Positions 17,970 to 27,651 of a DNA stretch of 64,000 nt are shown here, piece after piece. A program made the position numbers and the translations under genes. Position 1 is the stretch's first letter. Every line of letters starts with the position of its first letter. The notes under the pieces are model-generated. The model was not told where the DNA came from, ran no database searches, and was given only the letters and a program-made list of their open reading frames with translations. Location: positions 15,468 to 79,467 of the forward strand of contig NZ_CAKRAH010000010.1 in NCBI RefSeq assembly GCF_934294775.1, in the 5' to 3' direction. This DNA comes from an uncultured Dorea sp. (GTDB lineage Bacteria > Bacillota > Clostridia > Lachnospirales > Lachnospiraceae).

Positions 17970-19757
17970 ATGACAGTACCAGAAAGACTTTCCGCACTGC
18001 GTAAGTGTATGGAAGAAAAGAACATTGATGTGTATGTAGTACCAACTGCAGACTTCCATCAGAGTGAATATGTTGGGGAACATTTCAAAGCGAGAAAGTT
18101 CATCACAGGATTTTCGGGATCAGCAGGAACAGCTGTGATCACTAAGACAGAGGCAAGGCTCTGGACAGACGGACGTTACTTTATCCAGGCAGCAGCACAG
18201 TTAGAGGGGACAACTGTAGAACTTATGAAGATGGGCGAGCCTGGAGTACCGGAGATGAATGTATACATCGAAGAGGTATTGCAGGCAGGAGAGACTCTTG
18301 GATTTGACGGAAGAGTGGTATCCGTTGGCGAAGGTGAAGGATATGCAGCAATCGCAGCGAAAAAGAATGCGAAAGTGAATTATCAGGTAGATTTAATCGA
18401 TGAAATCTGGGAGGACCGCCCGGCATTATCGGAAGAGCCTGCATTTGATCTGGATGTAAAATATGCCGGAGAGACTGTAGAAAGCAAACTTGCAAGAATC
18501 CGTGAAGAGATGAAAGAATCAGGAGCAAATGTACACGTTGTATCTACCATTGACGACATCTGCTGGACTTTGAATATCCGTGGAAATGATATCGACTTCT
18601 TCCCACTGGTATTATCTTACGGAATCATCACAATGGACAGTTTCGAACTGTATATCGATGAGAGAAAATTAGATGAAGAGTTAAAAGCAAAACTTGCAAA
18701 AGACGGTGTAAACTTACACCCATACAACGACATTTACGATGACGTGAAGAAATTCGGCGACGACGTGGTTGCAATGATCGACCCTGGAAAACTGAACTAT
18801 GCACTGTTCAATAATATTCCGGAAAATGTAAAGACAGTAGAAAAGAGAAATCCGGCAATTCTTATGAAGGCGATCAAGAACCCGGTTGAGATCGAAAATA
18901 TCCGCAAAGCACAGATCAAAGACAGTGTCGCACATGTAAGATTCATGAAATGGTTAAAAGAAAATGTCGGCAAGATGAAGATCACAGAGATGAGCGCATC
19001 TGATAAACTTGATGAGTTCCGTGCAGAGATGGGTAACTTCATCCGTCCAAGTTTCGAGCCAATTTCTTCGTTCGGAGAACACGGTGCGATCGTACACTAC
19101 ACATCATCACCTGAGACGGATGTAGAGTTAAAAGAAGGCCAGTTGTTCTTAACTGATACAGGAGCCGGATTCTACGAAGGATCTACAGACGTTACCAGAA
19201 CTTATGCACTTGGCGAAGTTCCACAGATCATGAAAGACCACTTCACACTGGTTGCAATCAGTAACTTACAGCTTGGAAGCGCAAAATTCCTGGAAGGATC
19301 TACAGGTATGGTTCTTGATATTCTTGCAAGAAAACCATTCTGGGACAGAGACTTAAACTTCAACCACGGTACCGGACATGGAGTCGGATACCTTCTTAAT
19401 ATCCACGAAGGACCTGCAGGCTTCCGCTGGAAATACCGTCCGGGCGAGACAGAAGTATTACAGGAAGGCATGATCATCACAGACGAACCGGGAATCTATA
19501 TCGAAGGATCCCACGGAATCCGTCTGGAGAACGAACTCCTGACCAGAAAGGGAACACTGAACGAATACGGTCAGTTTATGTACTTCGAAGCAATCACACT
19601 GATTCCGATGGATCTGGATGCGATCAATCCGGATATCATGACAGCAGAAGATAAGAAACTGCTGAATGATTATCATGCGAAAGTATATGAAGTAATCGCT
19701 CCTTATTTAAATGAGGAAGAGCAGGAGTGGCTTAAGAAGTATACAAGAAGCATTTAA
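17970..19757 (+). CDS. Xaa-Pro aminopeptidase (M24B, APP type)
   Basis: 595 residues, the long form of aminopeptidase P with a creatinase-type N-domain, a middle domain and the pita-bread C-domain. Metal ligands are visible: Asp in LTDTGAGFYEG and STDVTRTY, His in GTGHGVGYL, Glu in DEPGIYIEGSHG and RLENE. It removes an N-terminal residue in front of proline in the cytosol and helps use proline-rich peptides. The start is ATG 17970 after AAGGAGG; a longer frame upstream lacks a ribosome site. It is a single-gene unit facing the convergent bai-like operon across a shared terminator. Confidence 0.92.
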   Translation: MTVPERLSALRKCMEEKNIDVYVVPTADFHQSEYVGEHFKARKFITGFSGSAGTAVITKTEARLWTDGRYFIQAAAQLEGTTVELMKMGEPGVPEMNVYIEEVLQAGETLGFDGRVVSVGEGEGYAAIAAKKNAKVNYQVDLIDEIWEDRPALSEEPAFDLDVKYAGETVESKLARIREEMKESGANVHVVSTIDDICWTLNIRGNDIDFFPLVLSYGIITMDSFELYIDERKLDEELKAKLAKDGVNLHPYNDIYDDVKKFGDDVVAMIDPGKLNYALFNNIPENVKTVEKRNPAILMKAIKNPVEIENIRKAQIKDSVAHVRFMKWLKENVGKMKITEMSASDKLDEFRAEMGNFIRPSFEPISSFGEHGAIVHYTSSPETDVELKEGQLFLTDTGAGFYEGSTDVTRTYALGEVPQIMKDHFTLVAISNLQLGSAKFLEGSTGMVLDILARKPFWDRDLNFNHGTGHGVGYLLNIHEGPAGFRWKYRPGETEVLQEGMIITDEPGIYIEGSHGIRLENELLTRKGTLNEYGQFMYFEAITLIPMDLDAINPDIMTAEDKKLLNDYHAKVYEVIAPYLNEEEQEWLKKYTRSI

Positions 19758-19799
19758 TTAATATACTATTGTAGCCAGTCACGACATGAGAGGTCATAA

Positions 19800-19840
19800 T
19801 GAATAAAAAAGAGCTGCCCTTTTTAAGAGCAGCTCTTTCA
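19800..19840 (-). terminator. Terminator of the baiA-B-G-F-like unit (bidirectional)
   Basis: AAAGAGCTGC pairs with GCAGCTCTTT (10 bp). On the minus strand it is followed by six T. It can also serve the aminopeptidase gene from the plus side. Confidence 0.85.
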
Positions 19841-19849
19841 ATTATTATC

Positions 19850-21214
19850 TTATTTATCAGCCTTCGGAGTATAATCAAGTCCAATACGTTTAGCCTGATT
19901 TTCAGGATCCCAGAAGAATCCCCACTCAACGAAGTTCTTAATTTTAGCTGTATCAGCAGGAGTCCATGTAACCAGATCACCTTTCTTGTACAGTTCATCG
20001 ATCTCTTCATCTGTATAACCGAAGTTTTCCAGAACCTCACGGTTGTGTTCACCGAAGCAAGGAGCGGAAGCAACGATCTGTGAAGGATGTTTCTTGAAGA
20101 TGTTTGTAAGTCCGATACCTTTCATCTTACCGAAGCACTGATCTTCCCATTCAACGATGTTCTCGCGTGCTTCATACTGTGGATCTTTCTCGATGTCTGC
20201 TGGTCCGTAAGCTCTCTGGCAAGGAATAGCAGCTTTGTTGAAGATTTCTTCCAGTTCATCACATGTACGCTCTGCACAGAACTTAGCACAGAGTTCATCA
20301 GCTTTCTGTCCACGTGGATCGAACAGAGGGAATCCTGTACAGTTCTTAGGAATTCCTTTTGTTATACCAGGTTTACCCATACCAATGATTGGGTATCCAC
20401 GTTTTACAGGTCCCTGACCTACGATAGCTACGAACATAGCACCGCCGTCTTTTGTATCATAGAATGAGAAGCATGAAGCCATATCACTCTTGTTACCTGT
20501 ACGGTATGGAACAGGCTCACCCTGTTTCGGGTATCCTTTGTTGAACCAGTTTGCCGGATAGTTATCAAGCAGACGGAACATAGTATCATACTGGGCAACG
20601 TCGCAGGAATCACCTTCACCTGTGTGCTGTGCACTGATGTATCCTGATAATGCAACGATACAAGCATTGTATGCTGTAATGTAGTCAGACAGATAAGGGT
20701 TAACCTTCATAGGTCCGGATGTAGGAGATACACCGTTCATGTACATATATCCACCCATTGCCTGTCCGGATACGTCGTAAGAAGGTTTGTCTTTAGAAGG
20801 TCCGAACTGTCCGTATCCAGATACGTGTACGATTGTCAGGGCTTTGTTGTGCTCCCAGCAAACTTTGTCTGTAAGACCACGTTTTGCGTATGATCCAGGA
20901 CGTCCTGCTTCGATCCAGATGTCAGCCCATTCGATACATTTTAAGAAGATCTTCTGACCTGATTTCTTAGCTGTGTTAACTGTGATAGAGTATTCATTAC
21001 GGTGATTCTGAGACCATGAAAGAGTACCTCTTGTCTGGCACGCGATTGTTGGAGCCTCTGCCTGAAGTACCTGAGCACCCATTTCAGCCATCAAAGATCC
21101 TGCGAATGGTCCAGCAATATTTGTTCCGGTTACGAATACTTTTACGCCCTGGAGAACACCAAATGCTGGATATTCACCAAATTTCTGAGTTAATTTGTTG
21201 TTGATTTCTTTCAT
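19850..21214 (-). CDS. baiF: BaiF-like class III CoA transferase
   Basis: 454 residues, CaiB/BaiF family. It has the N-terminal IAGPFAG..LAEMGA-type motif, HVSGYGQFG near 130, the candidate catalytic Asp147 in PSYDVSGQAMGG, and the BaiF-like RTGNKSDM...SFYDTKDGG and KRGYPIIGMG stretches. In bile-acid 7-dehydroxylation BaiF moves CoA from a dehydroxylated product to a new primary bile acid, saving ATP. It is the last gene of a four-gene minus-strand unit with a BaiA-like dehydrogenase, BaiB-like ligase and BaiG-like transporter. Carnitine CoA transferase CaiB is similar in sequence, but no cai partners are present. It is slightly longer than the C. scindens protein at its C-terminus. Confidence 0.83.
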   Translation of the reverse strand: MKEINNKLTQKFGEYPAFGVLQGVKVFVTGTNIAGPFAGSLMAEMGAQVLQAEAPTIACQTRGTLSWSQNHRNEYSITVNTAKKSGQKIFLKCIEWADIWIEAGRPGSYAKRGLTDKVCWEHNKALTIVHVSGYGQFGPSKDKPSYDVSGQAMGGYMYMNGVSPTSGPMKVNPYLSDYITAYNACIVALSGYISAQHTGEGDSCDVAQYDTMFRLLDNYPANWFNKGYPKQGEPVPYRTGNKSDMASCFSFYDTKDGGAMFVAIVGQGPVKRGYPIIGMGKPGITKGIPKNCTGFPLFDPRGQKADELCAKFCAERTCDELEEIFNKAAIPCQRAYGPADIEKDPQYEARENIVEWEDQCFGKMKGIGLTNIFKKHPSQIVASAPCFGEHNREVLENFGYTDEEIDELYKKGDLVTWTPADTAKIKNFVEWGFFWDPENQAKRIGLDYTPKADK

Positions 21215-21302
21215 CTCATATTTCCTTTCTTATATTATTTGAAATGTATATGTGACATATTTCGTTTTTTGTAAAATCATGTTACTGCGTAGACAGTAAT
21301 CA

Positions 21303-22580
21303 TTATTCATCGCCCTGAGGATATTTTTCCTGCAGTTTTTCGCCGCCTTTTAATGCACCAGATACACATAAGAACAGTGCAACAGCTACGAACATGTAGA
21401 CGATCCATGTAATTCCGTATCCAACGATTCCCTGAATGATTGATGTAAGTACAGAACCAAAGGCTGCACCGATCAGGAAGAATAAGTTGGCAAATGCATA
21501 GATTCCACCGTAATCTTTTGTTCCGAATACTTTTGACATCAGGACTGCCGGAAGTACCTTAGGAAGGAACATAGCAATCGCGAAGAAGATAGAGTATCCA
21601 AACGCAAGCATTACAGTACCGCTTACAGAGTAAGCATAAAGGCTTGCTAATCCAATGATAACAAGGACAGCTGCTCCGAGAACTGTTTTGCGGATACCGA
21701 TCTTATCCATGAGGGCTCCACCTGCAACCATACCGATGATAGATACGATAGAGTATACAGAAAGGACAGTTCCCTGAAGTTTACCACCATCCTGTGCAAC
21801 AGATGTTACGAAGTTAGGTACGTGAGTTGTAACACCGGCTGAGAGGATACCTGTGAACATAACAACACCGATAACACAGAACCATGCACCGGATTTTGTA
21901 GCTACTTTCTTAGATACACCGATCCATGCGCCGGAGTTCTCTTCTGTTTTTGCAGTTTTTTCACCTTCACCTGTGCGGTAAGGCTCTGTTCCGTACTCTG
22001 CAGGAGAACGTTTTACCAGGAAAAGTGCTGTCAGCACCATAACTACTGCAACTACTGCAGCAGAGAAGATCATAGCAGTTTTCCAACCTGTATCATTTGC
22101 TGAGATAAAGTGGGAAATAACTGGTGACCATACGGCTCCGCCAAGTCCGCCGCCTGCGTAGGCGATAGACATCATTGTTGCACGTTTATCTTCAAACCAT
22201 GCTGTAACAAGCATAGAGATTGGAAGCTGTGTAAGACCTGCCATAAAGATATTGGACAGGGCAAATACCAGATAGAACTGCCAGATTGCTGTACAGAATG
22301 TTGCAACTACCCAGCAAAGGCAGGTACCGATCGTGACGATGGTCATGGTAAGTTTCATATTTTTCTTCTGATACATTCCTGCAATCACCATTGCACCGAT
22401 AGCACTGGCGAAAGAGGCGATCAGGTTAACTAAAGACCAGCTTGTATTGCTGAAACCAAGGTTATTGCATACCGGAGCCATGTACAGTGAAAAGCAGTTG
22501 CTCATGATTCCTGTAGGTATGAATGACATAATAAAGGCAGCAGCAAGGACGCCCCAGCCCTTGAATTTCTTTTTCTCCAT
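21303..22580 (-). CDS. baiG: MFS transporter in the bai-like unit (BaiG role)
   Basis: 425 residues, 12 helices, MFS motif A-like GGALMDKIGIRK in the loop after helix 8. The start follows AAGGAG, 31 bases after the ligase gene. In known bai operons the MFS protein BaiG imports primary bile acids with protons. The present protein is shorter than C. scindens BaiG and overall resembles monocarboxylate/oxalate-type MFS proteins, so the symbol is assigned by position and role rather than by close likeness. It could instead carry another steroid acid or export the product. Confidence 0.7.
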   Translation of the reverse strand: MEKKKFKGWGVLAAAFIMSFIPTGIMSNCFSLYMAPVCNNLGFSNTSWSLVNLIASFASAIGAMVIAGMYQKKNMKLTMTIVTIGTCLCWVVATFCTAIWQFYLVFALSNIFMAGLTQLPISMLVTAWFEDKRATMMSIAYAGGGLGGAVWSPVISHFISANDTGWKTAMIFSAAVVAVVMVLTALFLVKRSPAEYGTEPYRTGEGEKTAKTEENSGAWIGVSKKVATKSGAWFCVIGVVMFTGILSAGVTTHVPNFVTSVAQDGGKLQGTVLSVYSIVSIIGMVAGGALMDKIGIRKTVLGAAVLVIIGLASLYAYSVSGTVMLAFGYSIFFAIAMFLPKVLPAVLMSKVFGTKDYGGIYAFANLFFLIGAAFGSVLTSIIQGIVGYGITWIVYMFVAVALFLCVSGALKGGEKLQEKYPQGDE

Positions 22581-22611
22581 GTTTTTCTCCTTTCGTAATT
22601 GAAGAAGAACA

Positions 22612-24141
22612 CTATTCCGAAGTTTTCTGTAAATATTGTTCTACCATCTTACTGCGGACAACCTTTCCACTTTCGTTACGTGGAATATGGTCGATGTGTT
22701 CAAATGATTTTGGTATTTTGTAAGGAGGCAGATAATTGAGTGCAAATTTTATAAGACTTTTATCACTGACTGGTTCATTGGATTCTACAAATGCATGAAT
22801 CCTGTGTCCCCATTCTTTGTCGGGAAGTCCGACAACTACAGCATCGTCTATTTTCTTATGTTTTTTCAGGACTGCTTCGATTTCGGCAGCGAATACGTTT
22901 TCACCACCGGTTACGATCATGTCGCTTCGTCGGTCCTTAAAATAAAGATAGCCTTCATCATCTACATATCCGATGTCACCCACGCTTTTGAACCCATGTT
23001 CATCACTCTTAAGCGGGGCGATATTTTTGTATTCAACTTTTGGCATATTTGGTCCCCAGGACATGAAGATTTCTCCGGTCTGGCCGGTTGGAAGATCGTT
23101 TCCTGCGTCATCTCTTATGGAGATATGCCCACATGGCATACGTCCGACACTTCCCTGATGGGTAAGCCATTCATCCCCGCGGATGAAGGTCATGCCGACA
23201 CATTCTGTCATGGAATAGATTTCATATATTTTTTCCGGTGGGAGAATGTCGAACCATTTTCTCTTAAGGTCTGCGGAACAGACACCACCGGTGTGGCAGA
23301 AGACTTCCAGACTGCTTAAGTCTTCTGGATGAAAATCCGGAAGGCGGATGATACGCTGCATGAGAGTTGGAACCATCTGTACATATTCAATCTGATATTT
23401 CTTAATGAGTGCCACAATTGCTTTTGCATCAAAGCAGGAAGGCATATATAATGTATTTCCGCAGTAAAGTCCGTTAAATGCTACGGAGTGCGGAGCGCCG
23501 TGGAAGAGAGGACCGGCAAGGAGCTGGCGCATCTCAAAGCGCATACCGGAGATGGTGAACCAGGTCTTAAGACCTTCGTCGCTTTCGCCGGCTGCCATAT
23601 TCTGTTCGATGACTTTGGTTTTACCGGATGTACCGCCGGAACAGTTGGCAAGGTTAGGAATTGCCAGAATGTCGGGCGGCATATCTTCCGGATAATTTTC
23701 ACTTATACTTTTTAGTTCAGACGAACTAAGACTTTGATAATTATCTGGTTTCCAACGGTTGGTAACAACCAGGGAAGGTGCGACACATTCACAGATCTCT
23801 AAAAGATTACGTCTTGGAACTCTGTTAGAGATTGGGACATAACATCCGCCGGCTTTCCAGATTCCAAAAGCCAGTGCGATGTGTGTCGGAATGTTAGGAA
23901 GAGCAACAATGACGCTCTTACCAGGCTTGATTCCCTGCTCCATAAGGTACCATGCGATACGGTTGGAAAGGACTTCAAGGGCGTGCCACGTCATAACCGT
24001 TTCTTTATTTTCCGGTGAAATATATACTACGGCCGGAGCATCCGGCTTTACTTTTGCGATATTCGCAAGCTGCCTTCCAGGCGTAAAAAAACTATCTTCA
24101 CCAGTGTTAAATATATTAAAGTGTGCGGTATTCACGGTCAC
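22612..24141 (-). CDS. baiB: BaiB-like bile acid-CoA ligase
   Basis: 509 residues, ANL adenylating enzyme. The P-loop is the unusual SGGTSGKTK near 175, as in BaiB. GPLFHGAPHSVAFNGL, YSMTECVGMT and GDIGYVDDEGYLYFKDRRSD (the ANL hinge) follow, and the C-terminal lysine region is NESGKVVRSK. BaiB activates cholate or chenodeoxycholate with ATP and CoA, the first step of 7-dehydroxylation. The GAPHS..AFNGL segment is strongly BaiB-like. The start is GTG: either 24141 or 24135, the latter with better spacing from AAAGGGGG. It lies 102 bases after the BaiA-like gene, across a hairpin. Confidence 0.85.
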   Translation of the reverse strand: MTVNTAHFNIFNTGEDSFFTPGRQLANIAKVKPDAPAVVYISPENKETVMTWHALEVLSNRIAWYLMEQGIKPGKSVIVALPNIPTHIALAFGIWKAGGCYVPISNRVPRRNLLEICECVAPSLVVTNRWKPDNYQSLSSSELKSISENYPEDMPPDILAIPNLANCSGGTSGKTKVIEQNMAAGESDEGLKTWFTISGMRFEMRQLLAGPLFHGAPHSVAFNGLYCGNTLYMPSCFDAKAIVALIKKYQIEYVQMVPTLMQRIIRLPDFHPEDLSSLEVFCHTGGVCSADLKRKWFDILPPEKIYEIYSMTECVGMTFIRGDEWLTHQGSVGRMPCGHISIRDDAGNDLPTGQTGEIFMSWGPNMPKVEYKNIAPLKSDEHGFKSVGDIGYVDDEGYLYFKDRRSDMIVTGGENVFAAEIEAVLKKHKKIDDAVVVGLPDKEWGHRIHAFVESNEPVSDKSLIKFALNYLPPYKIPKSFEHIDHIPRNESGKVVRSKMVEQYLQKTSE

Positions 24142-24185
24142 TATCCCCCTTTAGTATCCCCAAGATATTTATCCTATTGATATAG

Positions 24186-24216
24186 GGATTGCCGGAAGCA
24201 TTACGACCGGCAATCC
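24186..24216 (-). promoter_or_regulatory. Hairpin between baiA- and baiB-like genes
   Basis: GGATTGCCGG and CCGGCAATCC form a perfect 10-bp stem with an 11-base loop. On the minus strand no T-run follows, so it is more likely an mRNA-processing or stability element than a full terminator. A T-run exists only on the plus side. Confidence 0.55.
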
Positions 24217-24243
24217 ATTGTTTTTTCCGATTTTTAATTAATA

Positions 24244-25011
24244 TTAGTTAGCTACGTTAGCTGGAATGTATCCACCATCTACATTTATTACAGTACCTGT
24301 GATGTAAGATGCTGCACTTGAAGAAAGGAAGAGGATAGCATTAGCAACTTCTTCTGGTTTTCCGATATGACGAAGCGGAATTCCCTTAGCAAGGTTCTTC
24401 TTAGCGAATGGAGGAATTGTAGCAAGAAGGTCTGTATCAATTACTCCAGGAGCTACTGCGTTGCAACGGATTCCTGCGTAAGCCTGCTCCCAAGCCATAG
24501 ATTTTGTAAATGCGATAACTCCACCTTTTGAAGCTGGATAAGGGCATCCGCATCCTGCTCCGTAGATACCAGCTACAGAAGCTGTGTTAACGATGCATCC
24601 TTTTGTTTTCTTAAGGTATTTGATTGCATATTTTGTAAGGTTGAACATACCTTTTAAGTTTGTGTTCATAACATAATCCCACTGAGACTGTTTCATTTTG
24701 TGGATTGGAACACTGCTGTCTGTACCAGCGTTGTTAACGAGGACATCAAGTCTTCCCCATTTTTCTTCGATCTCAGCATAGAGTTCCTGAGCTGCTTTAT
24801 AATCGCAAAGGTCGATTGCTTTTACAGCGAAGTCATAATCAGGATTGATAGATTTTAATTCAGCGATCTGCTCTGTAAAGTCTTCGCCTTCTTTTCCTAA
24901 GAAATATACTTTAGCGCCAGCTGCAAGATAAGCTTTTACTGTTGCGTATCCAATACCACGGCTACCACCTGTAACTAATACTACTTTTCCTTCGAATTCT
25001 TTTTCAAACAT
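24244..25011 (-). CDS. baiA: BaiA-like short-chain dehydrogenase (3-alpha-hydroxysteroid/acyl-CoA)
   Basis: 255 residues, classical SDR. TGGSRGIG is at 14-21, NNAG at 93-96, and the catalytic set is Ser145, Tyr158 and Lys162 (in PYPASKGG). BaiA oxidises the 3-alpha-hydroxyl of bile acyl-CoA to the 3-oxo form early in the pathway and reduces it back at the end. Assignment rests on neighbours as well as family, because SDRs are numerous; a general 3-oxoacyl reductase is the alternative. It heads the minus-strand unit, with a ribosome site AAGGAAGGGG and a candidate promoter at 25133-25159. Confidence 0.75.
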   Translation of the reverse strand: MFEKEFEGKVVLVTGGSRGIGYATVKAYLAAGAKVYFLGKEGEDFTEQIAELKSINPDYDFAVKAIDLCDYKAAQELYAEIEEKWGRLDVLVNNAGTDSSVPIHKMKQSQWDYVMNTNLKGMFNLTKYAIKYLKKTKGCIVNTASVAGIYGAGCGCPYPASKGGVIAFTKSMAWEQAYAGIRCNAVAPGVIDTDLLATIPPFAKKNLAKGIPLRHIGKPEEVANAILFLSSSAASYITGTVINVDGGYIPANVAN

Positions 25012-25132
25012 GTTTAGAATCCCCTTCCTTTTTCTTACTTTATAAATTGCTTTGAGTTTCTACGTCTTTTTCGGAGGATTCCCGTTCCTTCGAAAAATTT
25101 ACTACCGATACGTCAACTCAATGACTGATAAT

Positions 25133-25159
25133 ATTTTAACATTATTTTAATCGTGTCAA
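25133..25159 (-). promoter_or_regulatory. Candidate promoter of the baiA-B-G-F-like unit
   Basis: Read on the minus strand: a perfect TTGACA, then TAAAAT after 15 bases (or TATTAT after 20). It lies about 120 bases upstream of the start codon. The 25012-25374 gap also holds the terminator of the regulator unit and nothing else recognisable. Confidence 0.5.
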
Positions 25160-25280
25160 CGGGTTAGGAGTTCATTTTTTCTACTGTTTGAAAAGACAAA
25201 AAGTGACATTTTATAGTCAAAACGACCGACAAAGTGAAAAATGAGCGGATTATGTATACAAAGTATCTAAAAAGAATAAA

Positions 25281-25324
25281 AATAAAAAGAAAGTCTCCGT
25301 CAGAATGAATATCTGCGGAGACTT
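25281..25324 (-). terminator. Terminator of the cupin/AraC regulator unit
   Basis: AAGTCTCCG pairs with CGGAGACTT over a 16-base loop. On the minus strand it is followed by TCTTTTTATT. It separates the regulators from the BaiA-like gene, which therefore needs its own promoter. Confidence 0.75.
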
Positions 25325-25374
25325 TTCTGTGCTAAAAAACTTTGTTAAAAAATTGCTCTTTCCGATAGATCGGG

Positions 25375-26025
25375 CTATTTCTTTTTATCTTTTTTCTCTA
25401 TCTTTTGTTCTGTTTTTGTCTTTTTCTCTGTTTTTTCGGTTGGAGAAAAATAGTCCTTTGGCATCTGATCCGTAATGATTCCGAGAAAATCTATCATATA
25501 GCAGAAGCAGAGATGAATCTGATCTGAGGATTTATTCTTTGCCTCATAGAGAAGCCCATCCATGGATTGGTTGGCAATCTGTGCAGATAACCCGCTCAAG
25601 TGCACAACCGGAGGCTGGGATGGAACGACCATCTGCTCGCATTTCAGATAAGGGTTGGCAATCATGTATACGTAAGTGCTGCTGTTCATACGTGCCTCGG
25701 CAATTTCCAGAGGTGCTTCCTTAGATGGAAGAAAACGGTAACGGTGAAATGGTCCGAGGTTGATCAGTGTATTCGGTTTTAAGTCATATTCTACACCATT
25801 GATCAGGGCTTTCCCTTTGCCGGAACGGACCAGGATGAATGTCTGATCGCAGTTGTTGGCATAAGAAGTAGGAGCCTGGATCTTGGTTATATGAGCCTGA
25901 ATGTTATCAGGCAGCACATTATTAATAAAGTAATCATGCGCACCGGAAAATACGGTACGGCTGGATGTTGGATCTTGCGATATGTTATTATCGGTATCGC
26001 CTGATGGTTGTGTATCTTTTGCCAT
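25375..26025 (-). CDS. Cupin-domain protein with Lys-rich tail, bai-cluster regulator or ligand sensor
   Basis: 216 residues. The central part (about 55-150) is a cupin like the sensing domain of AraC proteins (TFILVRSGKGKALING, LINLGPFHRYRFLPS). There is no helix-turn-helix. The tail from about 192 is almost only Lys, Glu and Thr (TEKKTKTEQKIEKKDKKK). It lies 75 bases downstream of a double-HTH AraC gene on the same strand and ends at a terminator. In C. scindens two regulators, BarA (AraC type) and BarB, precede the bai operon; this pair may be the counterpart, but I cannot confirm it. It may sense the steroid and modulate its AraC partner. Confidence 0.7.
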   Translation of the reverse strand: MAKDTQPSGDTDNNISQDPTSSRTVFSGAHDYFINNVLPDNIQAHITKIQAPTSYANNCDQTFILVRSGKGKALINGVEYDLKPNTLINLGPFHRYRFLPSKEAPLEIAEARMNSSTYVYMIANPYLKCEQMVVPSQPPVVHLSGLSAQIANQSMDGLLYEAKNKSSDQIHLCFCYMIDFLGIITDQMPKDYFSPTEKTEKKTKTEQKIEKKDKKK

Positions 26026-26100
26026 TTTCTTTTTGACCTTCTTTTATATGTATAACTTTGTATGTAATGTTGTAACGTAATCTAGAATCAGGCAGCTGGC

Positions 26101-27345
26101 TTACCTGTCTTTTTTTTCTGAGAGTTTCCGTTTTTTGCGGAATTCTCCAGGTGACATTCCGTTGATGCTGTAGAAGACTCTTGCCATTGTACGGTCAGAA
26201 CCGAATCCGGATTCGATCGCAATATCTACGGTCGGCAGATGGGTTGTGGTAAGCAGTGCTTCTGCATAGCGGACACGGAACTGTGATAATACCTGCTTAT
26301 AACTGGAATTCAGCCGGTTTTTAAACTGAACGCGCAGGATATTTTCGGAAGTATACAGTTCTTTTGTAAGTGTTTCGGCGTCAACTGTTTCTGTCATATT
26401 TTCATATAGATAGCTGATCGCAGAGATCAGTGTCTCGTTCATAATGGTTCCGCGGTATACGTGACCGTCTTTTCCGTCACTTAACATCCGTTTGAGGTAT
26501 GTCTGAGGGGTCATACCGGTCATCGCTTTAAAGCGTCTGAAGAAAGTAATCTCCATATTGAATCCCGATATGGACGAGATGTAGTCAAACGGAAGACTGT
26601 CATATAGGAAATATGACATGGCAAGCGATAATCGCATCCGGTTCAGATACTGGTTAAAGTTAAGTCCGGTTGCTACAAGCAGTGCGTGGTTCAGTGCGGA
26701 TTCACTGACGGACGGTGCAACTGCACCTACCACATCGGAAAGTGTCAGGTTCGATGTGCTGTGAACTGCAATATAAAGGCTCGCCTTGCGGCTGAGCGGC
26801 AGGGAACTGAACTTGTATTTTGCTTTCATGCTGCGGGCAAAACGGTTATAGAGCAGTTCGATTCTTCTAAGGTAGGAACTGCGGATAATTGCGGAACCAT
26901 GTGTATTCTTTTTGCTTAATTTGCGATACTGGGAAAAGAGCTGCCCGATCTGTTCTACTTCTTCTCCGGCAGGTCCGATCACAGGAAGATTGTTGACAAT
27001 CTCAAGCTCCTTGGTAGGAGCAATGTTGCTGAAAGAATAGTAGCTCAGAAGCTGGTAATCGTAGGAACAGACCCAGATCTTTAACTGCTCGCCAAATGCT
27101 GGACAGATAGTAAGTACCTGGGAGGACTGAATCCACGATACACAGCCTGGTTGTACTGAGAATTCTTCTCCATTAATAATAAAACTACCATGTCCCTCCC
27201 TGACGAGGATGAAGTAGCTGTCAAACTCCATGACTGGGAACATTTCCCCTGTAATGATATGTTCCTGCAGCTTCAGATATTTGTCCGGTCCACAGAAGAT
27301 GCCGTCTCTTGGAGTTTCGCATAAAGGACGGATTTTGTTTTTCAA
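26101..27345 (-). CDS. AraC-family regulator with two tandem HTH domains
   Basis: 414 residues. An N-terminal cupin sensor (about 1-110, FILVREGHGSFIINGEEF) and linker are followed by two AraC DNA-binding domains: first about 190-290 (ending GMTPQTYLKRML), second about 305-408 (ending GMSPGEFRKKRK). AraC proteins normally carry one such domain. The only start before the cupin is TTG at 27345 with a distant GGGAG, so expression is probably low. Its position between the two halves of the bai-like cluster points to control of both. The 27346-27760 gap upstream holds a nested hairpin and AT-rich sequence. Confidence 0.85.
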   Translation of the reverse strand: MKNKIRPLCETPRDGIFCGPDKYLKLQEHIITGEMFPVMEFDSYFILVREGHGSFIINGEEFSVQPGCVSWIQSSQVLTICPAFGEQLKIWVCSYDYQLLSYYSFSNIAPTKELEIVNNLPVIGPAGEEVEQIGQLFSQYRKLSKKNTHGSAIIRSSYLRRIELLYNRFARSMKAKYKFSSLPLSRKASLYIAVHSTSNLTLSDVVGAVAPSVSESALNHALLVATGLNFNQYLNRMRLSLAMSYFLYDSLPFDYISSISGFNMEITFFRRFKAMTGMTPQTYLKRMLSDGKDGHVYRGTIMNETLISAISYLYENMTETVDAETLTKELYTSENILRVQFKNRLNSSYKQVLSQFRVRYAEALLTTTHLPTVDIAIESGFGSDRTMARVFYSINGMSPGEFRKKRKLSEKKDR

Positions 27346-27604
27346 AGTTAATAGTCACTCCCTAAAATTATCTAATACAGAAACGTTGCATTTTTGTTCC
27401 TGATATAACAACACAATAAGTTAACTATAGACTATCATAAACCAGATTTTAAATCAATGCGGAACGTGAAAAGATTCACAGATAATCCCGTATAATGGTG
27501 TGTATTCTTAGGAAAAGTGTATATTTATACGAAACGCCAGAGTAGAAGATATGGAAAAACTGCACCCAGAGATCCGGATGCCGGCTGATATCTGTATATA
27601 AAGA

Positions 27605-27651
27605 TGATCACGGCCATCTGTCTGTAAATGCTACAGATAAAGACCGTGATC
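27605..27651 (-). terminator. Nested hairpin after the baiH-like gene
   Basis: TGATCACGG pairs with CCGTGATCA, and inside it ATCTGT pairs with ACAGAT. On the minus strand it is followed by TCTTTATATA, a weak T-run, so it may end baiH transcription or act as an attenuator before the AraC gene. Confidence 0.5.

Noticed and set aside
22795..23319. Long antisense open frame over the baiB-like gene, and a similar one at 28256-28783 over baiH
   Set aside because: Both are shadows of strongly supported genes, with Cys/Phe-rich translations and no ribosome sites.
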